Part shown: positions 1 to 7,163 of the stretch, in pieces
How positions within the stretch are numbered: the stretch's first letter is position 1
Layout of the letters: every line of letters starts with the position of its first letter
NCBI GenBank assembly: GCA_963664625.1
Contig: OY761541.1
Span: 434,001 to 498,000, forward strand
Reading direction: 5' to 3'
From: CBDCFV01 sp963664625
GTDB taxonomy: Bacteria; Chloroflexota; Dehalococcoidia; Lucifugimonadales; UBA3495
Length of the DNA: 64,000 nucleotides
Translations under genes and position numbers: made by a program
Notes under the pieces: generated by a model
What the model was told of the DNA's origin: nothing
What the model saw: only the letters and a program-made list of their open reading frames with translations
Databases searched by the model: none

Positions 1-315
1 CCTGGTGACTACGTCGTCCAGTTGCCCCAGAACCGTCACATCCTGTGGGCGGATGCCCATCTCCTCTTCCGCCTCCCGAAGCGCAGTATCCAGAAAGTGT
101 CGGTCCTCGGGGTCCTTCCCGCCGCCCGGGAATGAAATCTCGCCCTTGTGGTACTCAACCTGGTCCGAGCGCTTGTTCAGCAAGACGCAATAGTCCCCAT
201 CCTTGGGGTACAGCAACAAAAGGACGGCGGCGGGTGTTAGAGACGCATCGCCCACCGTTCGTTTGACGCGGTGGGCCAATGCATGGCTGAGAGTCTCTGG
301 AGGAGATAATGCCAT
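1..315 (-). CDS. Nudix hydrolase, CoA pyrophosphatase-like (3' end outside window)
   Basis: The first 105 codons of a Nudix hydrolase, which cleaves a nucleoside diphosphate linked to another group. The Nudix box is visible near residues 72-94: GGGKDPEDRHFLDTALREAE followed by EEMGI, giving the G-x5-E-x7-RE-x2-EE-x-G pattern. The preceding ISFPGG resembles the NUDT7/NUDT8 CoA pyrophosphatase group, so CoA-type substrates are likely but unproven. The start is the ATG at 315, 8 nt after the stop of the upstream AAA ATPase gene, which suggests one operon. The gene runs off the left edge, so the C-terminal half is not seen. Confidence 0.8.
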   Translation of the reverse strand, partial: MALSPPETLSHALAHRVKRTVGDASLTPAAVLLLLYPKDGDYCVLLNKRSDQVEYHKGEISFPGGGKDPEDRHFLDTALREAEEEMGIRPQDVTVLGQLDDVVTR

Positions 316-323
316 CAATACAT

Positions 324-1235
324 CTACTCGAATATGGAGGAGACCACCTCTTCAATACTGCGCTGGAGTTCCGGCTCGTCGGTCAATGTCCAGACGATAG
401 CGACCTGGCAGGCCCGACGGGCGTTGATGCCCTCGGTCATCAGCCGGCCGGCGTAAATCAGCAGGCGAGTGCTTGCGCCCTCCTGAAGGCCATGCTCCTG
501 GAGATTGCGGATTTTCTCTCCAAGTTTCGCCAGGGAGTTAGCCTGCTCGGGAGAGCAACCGCTTTCCCGCCTGATGATTTCCGACTCCACGTCCGCGGGA
601 GGATAGTTGAACTCGACGGAAATGAAGCGCTGCCGGGTGCTGTGCTTCAAGTCTTTCAACGCGCTTTGATAGCCCGGATTGTAGGAGATGCACAGCAGGA
701 AACGGTCGTCGGCTTCAATGATCGAGCCGGTCTTTTCGACGGGCAGTATCCGGCGGTGGTCGGTCAGGGGGTGAATAAGAACGGTGGTGTCCTTCCGGGC
801 CTCGACCACCTCGTCGAGGTAAAGTATGGCCCCGTTCTTCACCGCGCGGGTCATGGGACCGTCGATCCAGCGGGTGCCGTTGGCGTCCAGCAGGTAACGC
901 CCTACCAGGTCGCTGGCGGTAAGGTCCTCGTGACAGGCGATGGTAACCAAGGGAACACGCACCTCGCCCTCGGCCATGGGTTGGGCGTTATTGTTTTCCC
1001 GGACCACGGTAAGGGGGCGGCCCAGCTTCCAAGCCATGTACTCCACGAACCTGGTCTTGCCGCAACCGGTGGGTCCCTTCAACAGCACCGGTATATGCTG
1101 ATGATATGCCGCAGTAAACAGGTCTTCTTCATCCCCCACAGCCCTGTAGTACGGCTCATCCCGTACCAGGAATTCTTCGATTGCATACTCCTTGAACTGT
1201 GGCTCGTCGAACTGCGGCTCTTCCGTCTGTACCAT
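324..1235 (-). CDS. MoxR/CbbQ-type AAA+ ATPase
   Basis: A 303-residue AAA+ ATPase of the CbbQ/NirQ/NorQ/GvpN branch. These ATPases act as activators that remodel or insert metal into partner enzymes, usually together with a von Willebrand factor A protein (CbbO/NorD type). Visible motifs are Walker A GPTGCGKT near residue 54, Walker B AILYLDEV near 135, and the sensor region around LLCISYNPGYQ. The length is normal for the family. It lies upstream of a Nudix gene (8 nt gap) and 10 nt downstream of coaE, all on the minus strand. No VWA-domain partner is present in the window, so the client protein cannot be named. Confidence 0.82.
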   Translation of the reverse strand: MVQTEEPQFDEPQFKEYAIEEFLVRDEPYYRAVGDEEDLFTAAYHQHIPVLLKGPTGCGKTRFVEYMAWKLGRPLTVVRENNNAQPMAEGEVRVPLVTIACHEDLTASDLVGRYLLDANGTRWIDGPMTRAVKNGAILYLDEVVEARKDTTVLIHPLTDHRRILPVEKTGSIIEADDRFLLCISYNPGYQSALKDLKHSTRQRFISVEFNYPPADVESEIIRRESGCSPEQANSLAKLGEKIRNLQEHGLQEGASTRLLIYAGRLMTEGINARRACQVAIVWTLTDEPELQRSIEEVVSSIFE

Positions 1236-1245
1236 TACTGTCTCA

Positions 1246-1845
1246 CTATCCTTTATTTACTCTGGTGTCCCAGAGGGCTTTGACCGTTTCTTCGAGGCTG
1301 GTCACGTCTTCCGAGTTGTCCACCACCAAGTCCGACCGCTCTATGCGTTCCGAGCGGTCCATCTGCGAGTTGATGCGCCGCATCACCTCTTCCTCACCCA
1401 TACCGTTACGGGCTTGGAGCCTCTCGATTACCAACTCAACCGGTGAGTCGGTAGTCCATACTTCGTCCACCAGGGAGTCCCATCCGGCCTCGAAAAGCAC
1501 CGCGGCTTCCACCACCACGGCGGGCGCTCCCTTGTCCCTCAGCGCCTCGATCTTGTCGCCCACCATCCTGGCCATTCGCGGATGCATGATGCCGTTGAGC
1601 TTTTCCAGTTGGTCAGGGTCGGAGAATACTATCGCGCCCAAGCGTCCCCGGTCTATCTGGCCGTCGGGCCGGAGTATTTCTTCACCGAAGGCATTGACCA
1701 CCGCACACCAGCTTTCGGAGTTGGGAGTGTACGCTTCGTGGCCGACCTGATCGGCGTCGATTACCTCAGCTCCCAGCGATTGCAACAGGCCGGCTACTTC
1801 GCTCTTGCCGGTGCCGATGCCTCCGGTCAGCCCTATGACCAACAT
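1246..1845 (-). CDS. coaE: Dephospho-CoA kinase
   Basis: Catalyses the last step of coenzyme A synthesis, ATP-dependent phosphorylation of dephospho-CoA on the ribose 3' hydroxyl. The P-loop GLTGGIGTGKS is at the N-terminus, followed by the conserved VIDADQVGHEAY segment. The reading frame is open further upstream, but the ATG at 1845 puts the start directly before the P-loop strand (MLVIGLTGG) as in other CoaE proteins and has a GGAG four bases before it. This gives 199 residues, typical for the family. A good promoter lies about 90 bp upstream. The gene precedes the CbbQ-like ATPase on the same strand. Confidence 0.93.
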   Translation of the reverse strand: MLVIGLTGGIGTGKSEVAGLLQSLGAEVIDADQVGHEAYTPNSESWCAVVNAFGEEILRPDGQIDRGRLGAIVFSDPDQLEKLNGIMHPRMARMVGDKIEALRDKGAPAVVVEAAVLFEAGWDSLVDEVWTTDSPVELVIERLQARNGMGEEEVMRRINSQMDRSERIERSDLVVDNSEDVTSLEETVKALWDTRVNKG

Positions 1846-1932
1846 GAACTCCGGTGCTCCAAGCGCCCCTTGACCATTAGGGGCCAATCACCGCCTGTGG
1901 CGTCCGTACCCAGAGGGTGAAACGATTGGGCC

Positions 1933-1961
1933 ATTCTACCAATGCGTCTCAGTATGGTCAA
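1933..1961 (-). promoter_or_regulatory. Predicted sigma70-type promoter for coaE
   Basis: On the minus strand TTGACC (1956-1961) and TAGAAT (1933-1938) are separated by exactly 17 bp, each matching the consensus at five of six positions. The predicted start point lies about 80 nt upstream of the coaE ATG. No hairpin or known riboswitch was recognised in the leader. Confidence 0.6.
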
Positions 1962-2042
1962 CATCAAGTCCGAGGCCGTTCCGCCCCCTCCGGGCCAACA
2001 TGAGAGAATGGCATTGGCAGCCGCCAAGCCAGAGCAGAACAT

Positions 2043-2693
2043 TTACCTTTGGAAGTTGATCTCTCTCCACCGCGCCCGGTACCTTTCCTGCAAGTCGCGG
2101 AACATCTCCTGGTATTCTTCGGTCTGTATAGGGCTGGTGGTCATTATGACTGCGTCTTCCCTGTTGTCGGCGTAATAACCCTTACGAATACCGACCGACT
2201 TGAAGCCATACTTTTCGTACAGGCGCTGGGCGATAAAGTTGGAAACCCGGGCCTCCAGGGTCATTACCTTTGAGCCGTAATTGCAGGCTTCCCGCAATGA
2301 CCCGATAAGCAGCAACTCTCCCAAGCCATTGCCACGCATCTTTTCACGCACCGCGATTTCGGTGATGTGCGCTTCTTCCCCTTGGTACCACACGCTCACG
2401 AAGCCGGAGACCGACTCGTCACCGGCTGTCTCGTCCTGGGCGCCGGGCACCAGGCGCCGGGCGGCGTTTACCACGCGGCCCCAAACGGACGAAGGCCCTT
2501 CGCTTTCAATGGCCTCTTCAGGTCCCTCACTTTCGGAGACAGCAGCATCGCAGACAACCAGGTAACAGGCGTAGCGATTGTTCAACTCACGTTTGAAGGG
2601 CGTGCTGACCCAGAGGGGAGAGAAAGCCTCTTTTTCTATCTCGATGACCTGGCTGATGTCCTCGTTTCTAAGGCGGCGCAGTAATACATCCAT
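2043..2693 (-). CDS. rimI: Ribosomal protein S18 alanine N-acetyltransferase-like GNAT
   Basis: A GNAT-fold acetyltransferase resembling RimI, which acetylates the N-terminal alanine of ribosomal protein S18. The N-terminus (IEIEKEAFSPLW) and the acetyl-CoA loop (REKMRGNGLGELLL, near residues 137-150) are typical, as is the C-terminal LYEKYGFKSVGIRKGYY. At 216 residues it is about 60 longer than E. coli RimI. The extra length is an acidic, Ser/Glu-rich insertion near residues 52-95, between the first strands and the core. A different GNAT substrate is possible. It is probably monocistronic. Confidence 0.8.
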   Translation of the reverse strand: MDVLLRRLRNEDISQVIEIEKEAFSPLWVSTPFKRELNNRYACYLVVCDAAVSESEGPEEAIESEGPSSVWGRVVNAARRLVPGAQDETAGDESVSGFVSVWYQGEEAHITEIAVREKMRGNGLGELLLIGSLREACNYGSKVMTLEARVSNFIAQRLYEKYGFKSVGIRKGYYADNREDAVIMTTSPIQTEEYQEMFRDLQERYRARWREINFQR

Positions 2694-2727
2694 TGGCCAA
2701 ATACAGGGTTATCGCCGAGTTGGCCCA

Positions 2728-2736
2728 ATTCTAGCA
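2728..2736 (-). promoter_or_regulatory. Possible extended -10 promoter for rimI
   Basis: The minus strand reads TGC followed by TAGAAT, an extended -10 element, about 35 bp upstream of the rimI start. No good -35 hexamer is present at the normal distance. Tentative. Confidence 0.35.
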
Positions 2737-2771
2737 CAGGGCCGGGAATGTTGACACATTAGGAGGTGGGG

Positions 2772-4013
2772 TTAAAGCAGGCTCAATTGGCCTTCCTCAT
2801 CGGGCCATATACGCACTTTTCCGTACAAGCCGTCGTAACCCGGCTCGATGACGGCGCCGCCCGCCCGCGCTTTCAATATCCCGCTGGCCAACCGCTCGCC
2901 GGCTGCTTTTACCAAATCGTCTTCACTGGCCCAAACCAACACCTGCAACTCGCTGTCCAGCTCGTTGACAATCCGAAAATACTCCCGCTGCACCGACTTG
3001 GTAGAGGGACCACGGCCCAGTGTTTCCGCGATTATGTTAACCAGAGGCATCAGTCTGATGAACCGGGGCCGCTGCTGTTGTCCCTGAACAAACCCGTCCG
3101 GCCCCCTGCGCTCCCCGCTTTCCCCTTGGGACAGTTTGTCGACCCTGTGCAGGACTCCCAAGGTGAGTGGACGGTGGCATACGGGGCACCGGTCTCCGTT
3201 GCGGGCGGTCTCCTCGGGGGACATGGAAACACCGCATTTCCGGTGGCCGCTGTAATGGTACTTGCCTTCCTCGGGATAGAATTCCACGGTGTAGGCAACC
3301 TTCTGATGCTCCAACGCCTCGGCAAGGCCGGCGTAGCTGAGATCGCCTTCGAAGATGGTCAACTCTCTTCCCATTTTCGCCGGAGAATGGGCGTCTGAAA
3401 ACGACACGATGGACTTGTTGGACAACTCGTCGATATTCCAGTTCATCGCCGGGTCGCTGGAAAGCCCCGTTTCCACGGCGTTGATACAGGGGGTCATGTC
3501 CAGAAAACATTCTTCCAGGGTGTCGAATCCCGACTTGGAGCCGTACAAGCCGAACCAGGGCGTCCAGACATGGGCCGGGACCACCAAGCACCGGGGATCG
3601 ATATCTATCACCAACTCGGTCAGGTCACGGGCCGACAGCGCCAGCGTGGGCCGGCCGTCCGACTCCAGGTTGCTCCCTCCAACGGCCAGCGCCCGGCACA
3701 GTTTGTCCACGGCGGTAAAGTCGGGCGCAAACAACAATATGTGGACCCTGCGTCCCCGGCCTCCCTGCCGGTATACACAACTGACCTCGGTGCCAAGGAC
3801 GAAAGTCCTCCCGCCGAAGCTGTACAGCCCGTTTGGCTCCGGCGTCAATTTTTCCTCCAACTCTTTGCGCCATATCGGGTGGGTAAAGTCGGCGGCGGCC
3901 AGAAGGTCTACACCTTTTAATTTTGCCCAGCAGGCCAACGCCTCCAGCGTGAGGTTTTTGCTGGTAGCGTAGGCGAACCGGGAGTGCAGATGCAGATCGG
4001 CGGCGTAAGTCAT
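2772..4013 (-). CDS. Endonuclease Q-like PHP-domain nuclease
   Basis: A 413-residue protein of the endonuclease Q family (TIGR00375 type). Characterised archaeal and bacterial EndoQ nicks DNA 5' of deaminated bases (uracil, hypoxanthine) and abasic sites. The PHP metal-site motifs are visible: DLHLHSRFA at residues 6-14, the AADFTHP segment near 40, VVPAHVWTPW in the middle, and SFSDAHSP. A zinc-binding module follows with GHRKCGV and CPVCHRPL, then the family signature GVLHRVDKL. The length is normal. It is transcribed divergently from groEL. Substrate is inferred from family membership. Confidence 0.82.
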   Translation of the reverse strand: MTYAADLHLHSRFAYATSKNLTLEALACWAKLKGVDLLAAADFTHPIWRKELEEKLTPEPNGLYSFGGRTFVLGTEVSCVYRQGGRGRRVHILLFAPDFTAVDKLCRALAVGGSNLESDGRPTLALSARDLTELVIDIDPRCLVVPAHVWTPWFGLYGSKSGFDTLEECFLDMTPCINAVETGLSSDPAMNWNIDELSNKSIVSFSDAHSPAKMGRELTIFEGDLSYAGLAEALEHQKVAYTVEFYPEEGKYHYSGHRKCGVSMSPEETARNGDRCPVCHRPLTLGVLHRVDKLSQGESGERRGPDGFVQGQQQRPRFIRLMPLVNIIAETLGRGPSTKSVQREYFRIVNELDSELQVLVWASEDDLVKAAGERLASGILKARAGGAVIEPGYDGLYGKVRIWPDEEGQLSLL

Positions 4014-4056
4014 GTGGGAAGTCTAGCACAGACACAAGCTGAGCGACGGGCATCCC

Positions 4057-4085
4057 TTGACCGTTGAAATGGGCGGAATTATCCT
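4057..4085 (+). promoter_or_regulatory. Predicted sigma70 promoter for groEL
   Basis: TTGACC (4057-4062) and TATCCT (4080-4085) are spaced by 17 bp, about 75 bp upstream of the groEL ATG. The match to the housekeeping sigma consensus is good. No CIRCE element (TTAGCACTC-N9-GAGTGCTAA) is present. Confidence 0.6.
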
Positions 4086-4102
4086 TAACACTGAAACATT
4101 GA

Positions 4103-4130
4103 TGGCGCACTGCCAACGGTCTATGCGCCA
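4103..4130 (+). promoter_or_regulatory. Inverted repeat in groEL leader
   Basis: A perfect 7-bp inverted repeat, TGGCGCA (4103-4109) and TGCGCCA (4124-4130), with a 14-nt spacer lies between the predicted promoter and groEL. It sits where a heat-shock operator or an mRNA thermosensor-like hairpin would act. It is not CIRCE. Role unknown. Confidence 0.35.
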
Positions 4131-4159
4131 CGCACGAAGTCTAAGGAGGACTAGGGAAC

Positions 4160-5788
4160 ATGCCGGCCAAAGAGATAGTTCGCGACGAAGAAGCCCAGAA
4201 AGCGTTGCTGCGGGGCATTGAGACCTTGGCCAACGCGGTAAGCCTGACCTTGGGCCCGAAGGGCCAGAACGTTATTCTGGAGAAGAAATGGGGCGCGCCC
4301 GTAATTACGAACGACGGAGCCTCCATCGCTCGAGAGGTTGACCTGGCCGATTCCTTTGAGAACATGGGCGCCCAGTTGATAAAGGAAGCGGCGACCAAGA
4401 CCAACGACTCCGCAGGCGACGGGACCACCACGGCGACTATTCTGACGCACATGATGGTCCGGGAAGGGATGCGGGTCGTCACCGCGGGCGTCGATCCCAT
4501 GGCTCTCAAGAGGGGAGTGGACAAGGGCGTCGCCGCCATGGTGGCGGAACTGGAGAGGCTCTCCTCCGCGGTGGACACCCAGGAGCAGATAGCCCAAGTA
4601 GCCTCCATCTCCGCCAACGATACGGACATCGGCCAGATGCTGGCCGACGTCATGGAGCATGTGGGACGTGACGGCGTGATAACCGTCGAAGAGGGCAAGG
4701 GCATCGAGTCGGAGACCGAATACGTTGATGGCATGAACTTCGACCGCGGCTATATCAGCCCTTATTTCGTCACCAACCCGGAGAGGATGGAATCGGTCAT
4801 CGAGGACCCCTACATCCTGGTCACCGACAAGAAAATCTCCGCTGTCGCCGACCTAGTGCCTCTGTTGGAAAAGGCGCTCCAAGTAACCAGGAACCTGGTG
4901 GTTATCGCCGAGGACGTGGACAGCGAGGCCCTGGCGGTGATGGTGGTGAACAAGATGCGCGGGACCTTGAATTGCTTGGCCCTGAAAGCGCCTGGATTTG
5001 GCGACCGCCGCAAGGCCATGCTGGAAGACATCGCGGTGCTCACCGGCGGGCAGGTGATTTCCGAGGAGCAGGGCCGCAAGCTGGAGAACACCGAGGTCGC
5101 AGACCTGGGCAGGGCCAGAAGGATAGTGTCGACCAAGGACAACACCACCGTCATCGACGGACAGGGCTCGGAGGAGGTCATATCGGCCAGGGTGGACCAG
5201 ATACAGGTGCAAATGGAGGAAACAACCTCCGAGTACGATAAGGAGAAATTACAGGAAAGGATAGCCAAGCTGTCCGGAGGCGTCGCGGTTATCAGGGTTG
5301 GGGCCGCCACCGAGCCGGAGATGAAGCAACGCAAGCAGCGCGTGGAAGACGCCTTGGCCGCCACCCGCGCCGCCGTGGACGAGGGCATCGTCCCGGGCGG
5401 CGGCGTCTCTTATATCCGGGCCATGTCGGTCCTCGACAACCTGAATCTGAGGAGCGATGAGGCAGCCGGTGTGGAGGTGCTGCGGCACGCCCTCGAGCAG
5501 CCCATTCGGATTATAGCGGCCAACGCCGGTCAAGAGGGCGCAGTGGTCTTGAACGAAATCCGCAGCAATGCGTCGCCTTCATACGGGTTCGATGCGCGGC
5601 ACGGTGACTACGGGGACCTGTTGGACAAGGGCATTGTTGACCCCACCAAGGTGTCCAGGGTTGCGCTGGAGAACGCCGCCAGCGTAGCCACGATGATCTT
5701 GACCACCCAGTCTTTGATAACTAACCTGGAAGACGAGGAGCCGATGGGTCACGGCCACGGCCATTCCCACGGCCCCGGCGGGTTCTAG
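4160..5788 (+). CDS. groEL: Chaperonin GroEL (60 kDa)
   Basis: The 542-residue chaperonin subunit that forms double rings and folds proteins with ATP. Family landmarks are present: TLGPKGQNVIL and the ATP-binding GDGTTTATILT in the equatorial domain, the apical-domain segment, AAVDEGIVPGGG, and the C-terminal tail. The tail is HGHGHSHGPGGF, histidine-rich rather than the usual GGM repeats. A strong ribosome binding site (AAGGAGGA) sits 9 nt before the ATG. No groES gene lies next to it, so the co-chaperonin must be elsewhere. A strong terminator follows. Confidence 0.98.
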   Translation: MPAKEIVRDEEAQKALLRGIETLANAVSLTLGPKGQNVILEKKWGAPVITNDGASIAREVDLADSFENMGAQLIKEAATKTNDSAGDGTTTATILTHMMVREGMRVVTAGVDPMALKRGVDKGVAAMVAELERLSSAVDTQEQIAQVASISANDTDIGQMLADVMEHVGRDGVITVEEGKGIESETEYVDGMNFDRGYISPYFVTNPERMESVIEDPYILVTDKKISAVADLVPLLEKALQVTRNLVVIAEDVDSEALAVMVVNKMRGTLNCLALKAPGFGDRRKAMLEDIAVLTGGQVISEEQGRKLENTEVADLGRARRIVSTKDNTTVIDGQGSEEVISARVDQIQVQMEETTSEYDKEKLQERIAKLSGGVAVIRVGAATEPEMKQRKQRVEDALAATRAAVDEGIVPGGGVSYIRAMSVLDNLNLRSDEAAGVEVLRHALEQPIRIIAANAGQEGAVVLNEIRSNASPSYGFDARHGDYGDLLDKGIVDPTKVSRVALENAASVATMILTTQSLITNLEDEEPMGHGHGHSHGPGGF

Positions 5789-5830
5789 GCCGCAATCAAG
5801 CTTCAAGCCGCAGTCCACTTGACAAGAAAA

Positions 5831-5860
5831 CGCCCCGGCGGTCGCCGGGGCGTCGTTTTT
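5831..5860 (+). terminator. Rho-independent terminator after groEL
   Basis: A 9-bp GC stem, CGCCCCGGC / GCCGGGGCG with a 4-nt loop, is followed by TCG and five T residues. It lies 42 bp after the groEL stop. A-rich sequence on the left flank could let it also stop transcription of the convergent gene ending at 5869. Confidence 0.85.
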
Positions 5861-5868
5861 GGGACCTA

Positions 5869-6249
5869 CTACAGCGTGGCCAGACTCTCCGCGTCCCTGA
5901 TATAGTCGATGGTTTCCCGGATTCGCCGCTCGGTATCAGGATTACAGACGCCGTCGTAAAAGCAGGCGCCGTGCAACTGGCTGATCCGGCTGTAATATCG
6001 GCCCACCAACGATTTGGCGTTGCTGTTTTCCCTGGCCAAGGCGTCCAACCCGTTTGAGGTCTGGGCAGTTGTGCCGGGTTCCTCGCCGGTACGGGCCAAG
6101 ATGAGCGCGTCGGTCGCGCGCTTGGTGGCGCACCAAGCCTTTTCCGCCGCGTCGCGGATGTCGCCCTGCTCTAGCCGGGCCAAGGCCTCGGTGTGTACCT
6201 GCCGGGCATCGGCAAAAATCACTTCTACCCGGTCATCAACGGTCGTCAT
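5869..6249 (-). CDS. PaREP1/HEPN-like small helical protein
   Basis: A 126-residue, mostly helical protein. The segment GDIRDAAEKAWCATKRATDA near residues 29-48 and the later LHGACFYDG match the pattern of PaREP1 proteins, which belong to the HEPN-like superfamily. Some HEPN proteins are RNases paired with nucleotidyltransferase antitoxins, but the RxxxxH catalytic motif typical of toxic HEPN proteins is not evident here. No nucleotidyltransferase neighbour exists. The function is unknown. It converges on groEL. Confidence 0.55.
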   Translation of the reverse strand: MTTVDDRVEVIFADARQVHTEALARLEQGDIRDAAEKAWCATKRATDALILARTGEEPGTTAQTSNGLDALARENSNAKSLVGRYYSRISQLHGACFYDGVCNPDTERRIRETIDYIRDAESLATL

Positions 6250-6309
6250 TCAATTGTTCTCCCGGCTCGGATGGCTCCGGTACAAATTGCCGTCGCTGCC
6301 CGATGGTGT

Positions 6310-7068
6310 TTAGGCGTAGCTCAGCAAAAGGTCCGCCAACTGTCTCGGATGGGATAGCATTGCCTGATGACATGCATCCAAGTTAACGACTTCCGCCCCC
6401 GGCACCCGCTGCGCCATCCTGTATTGCAGATCCGGCGACAATATCCTGTCCCGGCTCAGGACGACGTAAGTGACCGGACTGGGTGGTTCCTCTTGCTCCA
6501 GGGTGACCTTGGTAGCCAACACCTTAGTCGGGATAGGCCCGAAGTGCCCCAACGAGTGCACCACCTCCATAGGGTCCATCCCGTTGCACAACCGGTTGTA
6601 AATGACCGCTTTGGGCAGCTTGACGCCCTTGCCAACGAGGCCGTTCATCGCCGAAAGCGCCTTGAACCCGATCCTGGCCCGGGACGGAAGTACGCTCACC
6701 AAGGAGCGTTGCGGCGGCGGCACCACCCCGGCCAATAACACAATCCGCTTGGGAGGTTCCGGGAGCTGGCCCGATGCTTGCAACGCGACGCAAGCCGAAA
6801 AACCGTGGGCCACCACCACAACGTCCTTCAATCCTTGGCGTTCCACCGTGCGGGCGACGGCTTGAACGCACTCTTCGAAGCGTACATCGCCCGTGTCACC
6901 CTCAGTGTCTGCGCCGTGGCCGGGCAGGTCCAGAGGGTAGACCCGGTTTGCTATCCGGGTCCTATAAAGACGGGGAGGATGTTCCACCGGGGCGGTCAAA
7001 TATCCCCACACTCGTCCCCAGCTCCAAGCTCCCTGGCCGGCCCCGTGTACAAGCAAATAGTCCGTCAT
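6310..7068 (-). CDS. Alpha/beta hydrolase (methylesterase/hydroxynitrile lyase-like)
   Basis: A 252-residue alpha/beta hydrolase. The oxyanion motif HGAGQGAWSW is at residues 8-17. The nucleophile elbow HGFSAC places the serine at residue 91, and the likely triad partners are Asp207 (SRDRILSP) and His234 (DACHQAML). The arrangement resembles plant-type methylesterases and hydroxynitrile lyases, and many bacterial homologues of unknown substrate. It lies 95 bp downstream of selA on the same strand. The substrate cannot be predicted. Confidence 0.8.
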   Translation of the reverse strand: MTDYLLVHGAGQGAWSWGRVWGYLTAPVEHPPRLYRTRIANRVYPLDLPGHGADTEGDTGDVRFEECVQAVARTVERQGLKDVVVVAHGFSACVALQASGQLPEPPKRIVLLAGVVPPPQRSLVSVLPSRARIGFKALSAMNGLVGKGVKLPKAVIYNRLCNGMDPMEVVHSLGHFGPIPTKVLATKVTLEQEEPPSPVTYVVLSRDRILSPDLQYRMAQRVPGAEVVNLDACHQAMLSHPRQLADLLLSYA

Positions 7069-7163
7069 GTCGTTATGTCACCTTGGATATCCAACGAAGA
7101 TAATCGCCAAACAACGTCAATTCAATCTCTGAATCCCGGCCGCTCGCTTCAATACAAGCTTGG

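Noticed and set aside
1833..2042. A 69-codon minus-strand frame starting right after rimI
   Set aside because: It overlaps the start of coaE and covers the coaE promoter; composition (Cys, Trp, Gly-rich) does not look like a real protein.
4014..4159. CIRCE operator upstream of groEL
   Set aside because: No TTAGCACTC/GAGTGCTAA pair is present; only an unrelated 7-bp inverted repeat.
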